Shown piece after piece: positions 8,159 to 13,951 of a stretch of DNA of 13,951 nt. The number at the start of each line of letters is the position of its first letter. The first letter of the stretch is position 1. The notes under the pieces are model-generated. The model saw only the letters and a program-made list of their open reading frames with translations. It did not search any database and was not told the DNA's origin. The DNA comes from JANMEX01 sp043744175. Its GTDB lineage: Bacteria > Pseudomonadota > Alphaproteobacteria > Rhizobiales > Rhizobiaceae. Location of the stretch: contig JAYTVD010000171.1 of NCBI GenBank assembly GCA_043744175.1, forward strand, positions 1 through 13,951. The letters run 5' to 3'. The position numbers and the translations under genes were made by a program.

Positions 8159-8361
8159 TTTGTATAAACTCCCCGGTCAGGTACGAGCGAGGTCCGCAGG
8201 TGAGCAAGTAAGTGCTGCGCAACGCAAAACGGCTGTAGCTTCCGGATATTAAACGGTTCGTCTGGCTTGAAATGACCGCAGCAAAGAGACGGAAGGTCGT
8301 TTGACCCTTCCCGTACTCACCCTTTGCAACACTTGCGATCATTTTGATCCGCCTAAACGAA
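8159..8361 (-). promoter_or_regulatory. rne: Candidate structured 5' leader of rne
   Basis: Reading on the minus strand towards rne there are two hairpins: 8352-8335 (GCGGATCA / TGATCGC with one bulge, loop AAA) and 8311-8291 (GGAAGGGTC / GACCTTCC with one bulged G, loop AAAC), the latter followed by GTCTCTTTGC. E. coli rne is autoregulated through leader hairpins cleaved by RNase E, so a similar role is possible here. This is inference; the transcription start is not known. Confidence 0.35.
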
Positions 8362-8367
8362 CGACCC

Positions 8368-8396
8368 ATAATTCGGCCTCGAACGAGGCCAGCGAA
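8368..8396 (-). promoter_or_regulatory. rne: Possible rne promoter with palindromic spacer
   Basis: On the minus strand TTCGCT (8396-8391) and AATTAT (8373-8368) are 17 bp apart and match the -35/-10 consensus at 3 and 4 of 6 positions. The spacer is filled by the inverted repeat GGCCTCG-TT-CGAGGCC. This would start transcription near 8361 and give a leader of about 200 nt. The hexamers are weak, so this is only a candidate. Confidence 0.22.
8375..8390. repeat. Inverted repeat GGCCTCG-AA-CGAGGCC
   Basis: Perfect 7-bp arms around two bases. It could be an operator or, in RNA, a 6-bp stem with a four-base loop. It lies 7 bp from the next palindrome (8398-8409). Confidence 0.6.
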
Positions 8397-8397
8397 T

Positions 8398-8409
8398 GCT
8401 CAATTGAGC
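8398..8409. repeat. Perfect 12-bp palindrome GCTCAATTGAGC
   Basis: Identical to its reverse complement, placed upstream of the possible rne promoter on the minus strand. A palindrome of this size is expected a few times by chance in a window of this length, so its position is more telling than its existence. Confidence 0.5.
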
Positions 8410-8771
8410 GGGTATGGAGAACCACACCATTTGTTGCCGGGAACCACGGCATCGTGTGCTCCGGCGCGAACTATCACGAATCCAGTGCTTTTTTGTCGGC
8501 TACAGGTGTTGCGGTGGTTGTGCGGCTCTAAAATTTGAGCCAGCCACGCCCGCGTGACACTGCGCGAAGCACAATAGATTCCGCTTTAGTCTTATGTGTT
8601 GTCTAACCAAACGGCAATAGCCATTCGCGAAACGGCAGCGGCCAGATGAAGGGACTTAAAAATCGTTGATAAGGTGTGCCAAACAAGGTTTGATTAACCA
8701 AATCCCGTTAGAATTTGTTAATAGACCTGACGTGTGAATAGGTCTGCCCAATCCGCCAAAAGGACTTTGCT

Positions 8772-9968
8772 TTGCGACCAAGTGCCAGCTTCATTGGATT
8801 CATGATATGCTTTTTTACGGGTGCGCTTGCCTTTGCGCAAGATAAGCTCATTGCCTCCGACCTGCGCATCACTGGCACTTCGCACGAGGCTCACATTGAA
8901 ATGGATTTTGATGGCAAGCCGGAGGTTAGCTCAAGCCTGCTCTCCGGTCCCTATCGTTTGGTTTTGGACCTGCCCGAAACCAGTTTTTCGTCAGAAAATG
9001 TGCAACCAAAATCAGGCGGGTTAGTCAATTCCTATCGGTCCGGATTGATGCAAGAGGGGCGCTCAAGGCTGGTTATTTCTATGAATGGCCCGTTTTCTGC
9101 CGAAGCGCCAGTGACTACACCTTCTGCTGATGGCAAGGTGTTTACACTTTCCGTTGCTGTGAAACCCGCGTCAAAAGATGATTTTGCCAAAGTTTTAGAA
9201 AGCCAAGTGCTTACCACCGCTTCAATAGCAGGTGGTAAAGGTGATAGGGTGGTTGGTGATAAGCCAAGCGCACCGGGCGTATTCACTGTCGTTCTTGACC
9301 CCGGCCATGGCGGCATTGATGGCGGCGCTGTGGGTGTTCATGGTGCAGTTGAGAAGCAAAATACATTGGCGTTTGCTAAAGAGCTTCGCGACCGCTTCAA
9401 GGGAAATCAGAATATTCGGGTGTTTCTGACACGTGAGGATGACAGGTTTATAGCGTTGGACGAGCGGGTGCGCATCGGGCGGCAGTTGAACGCCAATTTA
9501 TTCATTTCAATTCATGCCGACACAATTGCCAATCCGCTTCTTCGTGGCGCGACCGTTTATACACTTTCCGACAAGGCGTCAGATGACGTGGCCCACGCCG
9601 TTGCGCAGCAGGAAAACCTCTCAGATGCGATTGGCGGTGTGGACATCAAAGTGGACGACAAACATGTTGCGGATATTTTGATTGATCTGACACGCCGCGA
9701 GACGATGCAATTCTCGGTGAAATATGCGCGTTCGGTCGTTTCACTGATGCAGGACAAGGTACGGATGATCAACCACCCGCAACGCTCCGCGGGCTTTCGC
9801 GTGCTGCGCGCGCCGGATGTCGCTTCGATTTTGGTGGAGTTGGGCTATCTATCTAATGCGGACGATGAGAAAGAAATTGCGGATCCTGTATGGCGAAAAG
9901 GCGTACTTGATGTGTTGGTAAAGTCTATCGAAGATTATGCCTCGACCCAAAAAGTTGCTGCGCAGTAG
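8772..9968 (+). CDS. amiC: N-acetylmuramoyl-L-alanine amidase, AmiC type (AMIN + amidase_3)
   Basis: Periplasmic zinc amidase that cuts the MurNAc-L-Ala bond to split septal peptidoglycan at division; 398 residues. Start TTG at 8772: AGGA lies 7 nt upstream and a stop is met in frame at 8739-8741. It gives a full signal peptide (MRPSASFIGFMICFFTGALAFA, cut near 22). ATG at 8802 would leave a signal with no positive N-region. An AMIN domain (about 27-130) targets peptidoglycan. The amidase_3 domain (about 170-392) has zinc ligands H179 (DPGHGG), E194 (GAVEKQ), H248 (SIHAD) and catalytic E356 (VELGYLSN). Residues about 268-312 (DKASDDVAHAVAQQ... to TRRETMQ) match the insert that holds the autoinhibitory helix in E. 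coli AmiB/AmiC, so activation by a LytM partner is expected. Confidence 0.95.
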   Translation: MRPSASFIGFMICFFTGALAFAQDKLIASDLRITGTSHEAHIEMDFDGKPEVSSSLLSGPYRLVLDLPETSFSSENVQPKSGGLVNSYRSGLMQEGRSRLVISMNGPFSAEAPVTTPSADGKVFTLSVAVKPASKDDFAKVLESQVLTTASIAGGKGDRVVGDKPSAPGVFTVVLDPGHGGIDGGAVGVHGAVEKQNTLAFAKELRDRFKGNQNIRVFLTREDDRFIALDERVRIGRQLNANLFISIHADTIANPLLRGATVYTLSDKASDDVAHAVAQQENLSDAIGGVDIKVDDKHVADILIDLTRRETMQFSVKYARSVVSLMQDKVRMINHPQRSAGFRVLRAPDVASILVELGYLSNADDEKEIADPVWRKGVLDVLVKSIEDYASTQKVAAQ

Positions 9969-10185
9969 CTACTTTATGGTGCAAGACCATAATCAAAGCG
10001 GGTAAAGAGTATAAAGTTGCGTAGCGCTTTCATGTAGATTTTCGTATAAAAGCAACGAATCTTGCCCTCTGTTCACGGGATTGCCGCATTTATCGGGAAC
10101 TCGTGGTGCGTATCGGGGTGATGTGTCTTCTAAACAGGGGCGCAAAATTGCATAATTGCGGTCACTTTGGCCGCCGGGAAATTTA
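9969..10185 (+). promoter_or_regulatory. mrcA: Intergenic region upstream of mrcA
   Basis: 217 bp without a gene. Just after the amidase stop, TTATGGT-GCAAG-ACCATAA (9974-9992) is a perfect 7-bp hairpin but lacks a T-run. TATAAA occurs at 10010-10015 and 10045-10050; the second has a weak -35 (TAGCGC, 10022-10027) at 17 bp and is the best promoter candidate. TATCGGG occurs twice between about 10096 and 10127. Ribosome site GGGA lies 7 nt before ATG 10186. Confidence 0.4.
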
Positions 10186-12642
10186 ATGATCAGGCTTCTA
10201 GGATATTTTTTCGGAATTGGTGCATTGCTGTTCTTGCTGGTGGCAGGCGGATTGGCAATTTACGTAAGCAACCTGTCGAAAGATTTACCCAACTATCAGG
10301 TGCTAGCTGAATACGAGCCACCAGTAACTACGCGCATTCATTCCAGTGATGGCGATTTGATGGGAGAGTTTGCCCATCAAAAGCGTTTGTATCTTCCTAT
10401 TCAAGCTATACCCGACCGCGTAAAGGCCGCTTTTATTTCGGCTGAAGATAAGAACTTCTATGAGCATCCTGGTATTGACGTTTATGGCCTCGCCCGTGCG
10501 GTTGTTACCAACTTGGGCAACATGGGCTCTGGAAAGCGTCCGATCGGCGCGTCCACTATTACTCAGCAGGTTGCTAAGAACTTTCTATTGTCCGCTGACC
10601 AAACATTTGACCGCAAAATCAAGGAAGCCATTCTTTCACTGCGCATTGAGCAGGCCTATTCGAAAGACCGTATTCTTGAACTATACCTGAATGAAATTTT
10701 CTTCGGCCTTCAGTCATACGGCATCGCAGGTGCGGCGCTGACCTATTACGATAAGTCTGTGAGCGAGCTGACTGTTGCTGAAGCCGCCTATTTGGCGGCG
10801 CTGCCAAAAGGGCCGGCTAACTATCATCCATTCAGGCAGACTGAACGGGCCATTGAACGTCGTAACTATGTTATCGACCAGATGTTTCAAAATAAGTACA
10901 TTTCTCAGGAAGAAGCGACGACGTCCAAAGCCGAGCCGCTCGGTGTCAATCTGCGCAATACAAGCTCTTACGTTTTCGCGTCTGAGTATTTCACGGAAGA
11001 AGTGCGCCGTGAGATTGTCGATCGTTACGGCGAAAATGCGCTGTATGAAGGTGGTCTGTCGGTTCGCACAACGCTTGATCCAAAATTGCAAAAGCTGGCA
11101 CGCGCGGCGTTGCAGCGCGGGTTGATTAAGTACGATGAGCTGCAGGGCTATCGCGGTGCCTACAAGACAATTGTAATCGGTGATGATTGGGGCAAAGCAC
11201 TAGGTGCTATCGAGCCGCTTGCCGATGTGCCGGAGTGGACGTTGGCCGTTGTGCTTGATGTGACTGGCGACGGCGTCAGCATTGGTTTGCAGCCTTTGCA
11301 CGAAGCCTCAGGTGAACTGTCAGCGGCTCGTGATCAGGTGACTATTACGCCTGAGAATATGAAATGGGCTAACCGCGTTCAGATTGATGGCAAGCGCCAA
11401 AAGGCAGGTAGCGTCGAAGACATTTTGCATGTTGGTGACGTGGTTTTCGTTGAAAAACAGGAGGACGGTCAGTGGCGGCTTCGGCAGATTCCGAAGGTTT
11501 CCGGTGCGTTGGTTTCGATGGATCCGCACACTGGCCGCGTGTTGGCCATGGTTGGTGGCTTTTCCTACGCACAATCGCAATTTAACCGCGCAACGCAGGC
11601 GCAGCGCCAGCCGGGATCGTCATTCAAGCCTTTCGTTTATGCGGCGGCGCTGGATAATGGTTATACGCCAGCGACCGTGGTGTTAGATGCACCCATCAAA
11701 ATTGACCAAGGTGGCGGCCTCGGCATTTGGGAGCCGAAGAACTATGGCGGTGAGGCTGCCGGGCCTTCGACGTTGCGTGGCGGTTTGGAGCAGTCCCGCA
11801 ATTTGATGACTGTGCGCTTGGCCAAGGATATGGGCATGAAGCTGGTTGTTGAATATGCGCTGCGCTTTGGTGTTTACGACAAGATGCAGGCTGTTCTCTC
11901 CATGGCGCTCGGCTCTGGCGAAACGACAGCGATGCGGATGGTTTCCGCCTATGCCGTGTTTGCCAATGGCGGGCGGGCCATCAAGCCATCTTTGATCGAC
12001 AGAATTCAGGATCGTTTTGGCAAGACCATTTTCAAGCATGATGAGCGTGGCTGTGATGCCTGCACTGCGACCAGTTGGCTTGACCAGCCTGAGCCGGATC
12101 TGATAGACGATAGGGACCAAGTGCTCGATCCTATGACCGCTTATCAAGTGACCTCCATGCTAGAAGGCGTCATTCAGCGCGGCACTGCGGCGAACATCAA
12201 AGACATTGGCTTTCCGGCGGCAGGCAAAACGGGTACGACGAATGATGAAAAAGATGCGTGGTTCATTGGCTACACACCCGATCTCGTAACTGGAATCTAC
12301 GTTGGCTATGACCAGCCGACACCAATGGGCCACGGCACAACAGGTGGTGCGCTGGCGGCGCCGATATTCAAAGAGTTTATGCAAAAAGCGTTGGCAGGAA
12401 AGCCTCCTGTTGATTTCCGTGTTCCCGAAGGTATGAACATCGTTGCAATCGACCGTAAAACTGGCATGGCTTCCTCCGGAAGTGGTGCTGGTGTCATTAT
12501 GGAGGCCTTCAAGCCCGGCACTGGTCCGGCTGATTCCTACTCTGTCATCGGCATTGAGGACTTCGCCACAGCACCAAGCGCACAAAAAATATCGCCAAGC
12601 GCAGCAAAAGTCATTCAAGATGGCGGCGGCGGACTGTTTTAA
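10186..12642 (+). CDS. mrcA: Penicillin-binding protein 1a (bifunctional transglycosylase/transpeptidase)
   Basis: Inner-membrane class A PBP that polymerises glycan strands and cross-links them. With ATG at 10186 it is 818 residues. A TTG at 10156 would add ten residues with no ribosome site, so the ATG is preferred. One N-terminal membrane helix (about 5-27). GT51 domain (about 45-220): EDKNFYEHPG (Glu87), GASTITQQVAKN and KIKEAILSLRIE. A middle OB-like region covers about 330-435. Transpeptidase motifs: SSFK (S478, K481), SRN (537-539) and KTGTTNDEKDAWF (KTG at 681-683). All active-site motifs are intact. A Cys pair (GCDAC, about 623-626) lies between SRN and KTG; I recall similar pairs in related PBP1a. 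Placed between an amidase and prfB, as often seen in this order. Confidence 0.97.
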   Translation: MIRLLGYFFGIGALLFLLVAGGLAIYVSNLSKDLPNYQVLAEYEPPVTTRIHSSDGDLMGEFAHQKRLYLPIQAIPDRVKAAFISAEDKNFYEHPGIDVYGLARAVVTNLGNMGSGKRPIGASTITQQVAKNFLLSADQTFDRKIKEAILSLRIEQAYSKDRILELYLNEIFFGLQSYGIAGAALTYYDKSVSELTVAEAAYLAALPKGPANYHPFRQTERAIERRNYVIDQMFQNKYISQEEATTSKAEPLGVNLRNTSSYVFASEYFTEEVRREIVDRYGENALYEGGLSVRTTLDPKLQKLARAALQRGLIKYDELQGYRGAYKTIVIGDDWGKALGAIEPLADVPEWTLAVVLDVTGDGVSIGLQPLHEASGELSAARDQVTITPENMKWANRVQIDGKRQKAGSVEDILHVGDVVFVEKQEDGQWRLRQIPKVSGALVSMDPHTGRVLAMVGGFSYAQSQFNRATQAQRQPGSSFKPFVYAAALDNGYTPATVVLDAPIKIDQGGGLGIWEPKNYGGEAAGPSTLRGGLEQSRNLMTVRLAKDMGMKLVVEYALRFGVYDKMQAVLSMALGSGETTAMRMVSAYAVFANGGRAIKPSLIDRIQDRFGKTIFKHDERGCDACTATSWLDQPEPDLIDDRDQVLDPMTAYQVTSMLEGVIQRGTAANIKDIGFPAAGKTGTTNDEKDAWFIGYTPDLVTGIYVGYDQPTPMGHGTTGGALAAPIFKEFMQKALAGKPPVDFRVPEGMNIVAIDRKTGMASSGSGAGVIMEAFKPGTGPADSYSVIGIEDFATAPSAQKISPSAAKVIQDGGGGLF

Positions 12643-12653
12643 CGAAACCCAGC

Positions 12654-12682
12654 TTTACACCTGATAGCCGCGCGAATATGGT
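12654..12682 (+). promoter_or_regulatory. prfB: Candidate prfB promoter
   Basis: TTTACA (12654-12659, 5 of 6 to TTGACA) and TATGGT (12677-12682, 4 of 6 to TATAAT) are 17 bp apart, just after the mrcA stop. Transcription would start near 12689, about 30 nt before the prfB ATG. This is the best-scoring promoter by eye in the window. Confidence 0.45.
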
Positions 12683-12689
12683 CCGCGCG
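12669..12689 (+). other. Inverted repeat CGCGCG-N9-CGCGCG between mrcA and prfB
   Basis: Perfect 6-bp arms around AATATGGTC, followed by a T-rich stretch (ACTTATACTTTTTATT). The T-run begins about 8 bases after the stem, so it is at best a weak terminator for mrcA. It overlaps the -10 of the candidate prfB promoter, so it could instead be an operator. Confidence 0.4.
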
Positions 12690-12718
12690 ACTTATACTTT
12701 TTATTAGGATTATCTAAA

Positions 12719-13847
12719 ATGCGCGCGGAAATGGAATTTCTTGTAGAAGAAATCAAGCAGGCACTCAGCCTGCTGAGGAGGCATCTTTGACTGGGATCAA
12801 GCCGTCAAACGATTAGGCTATCTCAACGAGCGCGCCGAAGACCCCGAACTTTGGAACAATGCACAGGAAGCCCAAAACTTGATGCGAGAGCGTCAAGAGT
12901 TGGATGATTCTATCAATGCAATCAACAGTATCGGCACGTCGCTCAATGACAATATTGAGCTGATTGCCATGGGTGAGGACGAAGGCGACATTGACATTGT
13001 CACCGATGCCGAAAGTGCAATTCGTGAAATCATGGCTGAAATCAAACGCCGTCAAATGGCTGCGCTGCTTTCTGGTGAGGCCGACAAAAACGATTGTTAT
13101 CTTGAAGTGCACGCTGGCGCTGGTGGTACTGAAAGCCAAGACTGGGCTTCGATATTGCTGCGCATGTATACACGCTGGGCCGAGCGCAAGCGCATGAAAG
13201 TCGAGATGCTGGAATACCATGATGGTGAAGAGGCAGGCATTAAGTCTGCGACACTGCTCATCAAAGGCACGAATGCTTACGGGTTTTTGAAAACAGAATC
13301 GGGCGTACATCGTCTGGTGCGGATTTCGCCTTACGACTCAAACGCGCGCCGCCACACTTCGTTTTCCAGTGCGTGGGTTTATCCAGTAGTTGACGATTCC
13401 ATAGATATTCAGGTCAACGAATCTGACTGTCGTATTGATACCTATCGCTCGTCGGGTGCTGGCGGTCAGCACGTTAACACGACTGACTCTGCCGTGCGTA
13501 TCACCCATATACCGACCAATATCGTGGTTCAGTGTCAGTCAGACCGTTCCCAGCACAAGAACCGTGCGACAGCTTGGTCCATGCTTCGTGCGCGGCTTTA
13601 TGAATTTGAGTTGGAAAAGCGCGAGGCAGCTGCCAATAAGGAATCCGCTTCGAAAACTGATATCGGTTGGGGACATCAAATCCGCTCTTATGTCATGCAG
13701 CCATATCAGATGGTCAAAGACTTGCGTACTGGATTTGAAAGCCCGAGCCCGCAAGATGTGCTTGACGGTGATTTGGATGGATTTATGCAGGCAGCGCTGG
13801 CGCAGCGTGTGCAAGGTGGCCACGCCGATGTTCAAGATATTGACTGA
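12719..13847 (+). CDS. prfB: Peptide chain release factor 2, with programmed +1 frameshift
   Basis: Recognises UGA and UAA stop codons and triggers peptide release on the ribosome. Frame 1 starts at ATG 12719 (AGGA 9 nt upstream), runs 23 codons (MRAEMEFLVEEIKQALSLLRRHL) and hits TGA at 12788-12790. Reading continues from GAC at 12789 in the +1 frame (DWDQAVKRLGYLNERAEDPELW) to the stop at 13845-13847, for a 375-residue protein, the normal RF2 size. Domains: N-terminal helical region, the codon-reading tripeptide region RISPYDS (SPY at 203-205; E. coli has SPF at 205-207), and GGQ at 248-250 (SSGAGGQHVN) for peptidyl-tRNA hydrolysis. The frameshift is family-typical autoregulation, not damage: low RF2 favours frameshifting and so more RF2. 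A start at 12879 would lack the N-terminal 53 residues and is wrong. Confidence 0.97.
12776..12791 (+). promoter_or_regulatory. prfB: RF2 programmed +1 frameshift site
   Basis: AGGAGG (12776-12781), CAT, slippery CTT (12785-12787), in-frame TGA (12788-12790), then C (12791). The internal Shine-Dalgarno sits 3 nt before CTT, the same spacing as in E. coli prfB, and TGA-C is the poor termination context known to favour slippage. The tRNA-Leu on CTT slips to TTT, then GAC is read. Confidence 0.97.
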
Positions 13848-13856
13848 GTAATGAGA

Positions 13857-13882
13857 CCAGTCACTGCTATAGCAGCGACTGG
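13857..13882. other. Hairpin between convergent prfB and M23 peptidase genes
   Basis: CCAGTC (13857-13862) pairs with GACTGG (13877-13882) and CTGC (13864-13867) with GCAG (13872-13875), with one mismatch (A/C) and loop TATA. It begins 9 bases after the prfB stop and covers the stop of the M23 gene. No T-run follows on either strand, so it may act as a symmetric 3'-end hairpin rather than a standard terminator. Confidence 0.45.
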
Positions 13883-13951
13883 ACCGCATTTCCTATGGCA
13901 AGGTAGCGCGCGGGATCGACTGGCTTGTTGTCAATGCGCACTTCATAATGC
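13867..13951 (-). CDS. C-terminal tail of an M23 (LytM-type) peptidase, cut by window edge
   Basis: On the minus strand the frame entering from the right edge encodes HYEVRIDNKPVDPARYLAIG and eight more residues, then TAG at 13869-13867. HYEVR followed by xxKPVxPxxYL is the typical end of M23 endopeptidase domains, where the first His is the last zinc-site residue of the HxH motif. Only 28 codons are visible, so whether the domain is an active endopeptidase or a degenerate amidase activator (EnvC/NlpD-like) cannot be judged. It is convergent with prfB, 19 bp between the stops. Confidence 0.82.
   Translation of the reverse strand, partial: HYEVRIDNKPVDPARYLAIGNAVQSLL

Larger units (their letters stand above)
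8159..8771. other. Divergent intergenic region between rne and the amidase gene
   Basis: 613 bp with no credible gene; an open frame at 8301-8531 (plus) has no ribosome site and no recognisable sequence. It must hold the rne promoter and leader (minus) and the amidase promoter (plus). Inverted repeats: 8291-8311 (8-bp arms with one bulge), 8335-8352 (GATCA/TGATC core), 8375-8390, 8398-8409, 8524-8541 (GGCTC/GAGCC around an A/T core), 8680-8692 (CAAAC/GTTTG) and 8723-8745 (AGACCT/AGGTCT, 11-base gap, just before the amidase start). No standard -35/-10 pair with strong matches stands out for either gene. Confidence 0.7.

Noticed and set aside
8375..8390. tRNA T-arm resemblance (GTTCGAGGC on the minus strand)
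   Set aside because: Arm length and loop do not fit a T-arm, and no acceptor or anticodon stem can be built around it.
8301..8531. 76-codon plus-strand frame in the rne-amidase gap
   Set aside because: No ribosome site, no recognisable or low-complexity-free protein pattern, and it crosses several inverted repeats.
8695..8723. Possible CtrA site (TTAA-N7-TTAA) upstream of the amidase
   Set aside because: TTAACC and TTAATA are present but 22 bp apart, and TTAG-N6-TTAA is off by one in spacing and has a mismatch.
12788..12790. In-frame TGA near the start of prfB, as if a pseudogene
   Set aside because: It sits in the standard RF2 frameshift element and the joined protein is full length with intact motifs.
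1..13951. Mobile element, CRISPR, prophage or defence system
   Set aside because: No transposase, integrase, direct repeat array or anomalous gene content; every long gene belongs to a conserved housekeeping family.

Overview
The window holds an ordinary, densely packed chromosomal block from an alphaproteobacterium, most likely in the Hyphomicrobiales (Rhizobiales). The basis is inference from gene content and family style. RNase E carries a long charged insertion inside its S1 domain and ends in a GWW motif. Release factor 2 reads Ser-Pro-Tyr rather than Ser-Pro-Phe. The order aat-accC-accB-aroQ-thioredoxin fold protein-M48 protease-rne / amidase-PBP1a-prfB is, from memory, familiar in that order. 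I see no mobile element, CRISPR array, tRNA, rRNA or obvious foreign segment.

Left half (1-8158), all on the minus strand, so it is read from right to left. It starts with rne (RNase E, 8158 to 5381), closed by a clear rho-independent terminator. Next come a secreted M48 zinc protease with a TPR tail and a periplasmic DsbA/ScsC-like disulfide protein only 45 bp apart, probably co-transcribed. Then come aroQ, accB, accC and aat, tightly packed (36 bp, 11 bp, then overlap or near overlap) and apparently one operon. aat runs off the left edge.

Centre (8159-8771): a 613-bp divergent intergenic region with no credible gene. It holds several inverted repeats, a possible structured leader for rne, and the ribosome binding site of the amidase.

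Right half (8772-13951), plus strand: a cell-wall amidase of the AmiC type starting at TTG, then penicillin-binding protein 1a (mrcA), then prfB. prfB needs a programmed +1 frameshift after codon 23, so its first 53 codons are missed by simple ORF calling. At the right edge the tail of a minus-strand M23 (LytM-type) peptidase converges on prfB.

Themes: RNA turnover (rne), translation and protein fate (prfB, aat), fatty-acid and aromatic precursor synthesis (accB, accC, aroQ), periplasmic protein quality control (M48, DsbA-like) and peptidoglycan building and splitting (mrcA, amidase, M23). I do not find a previously undescribed system. The points most worth a second look are the prfB recoding site, the intergenic structures near rne and prfB, and the architecture of RNase E.
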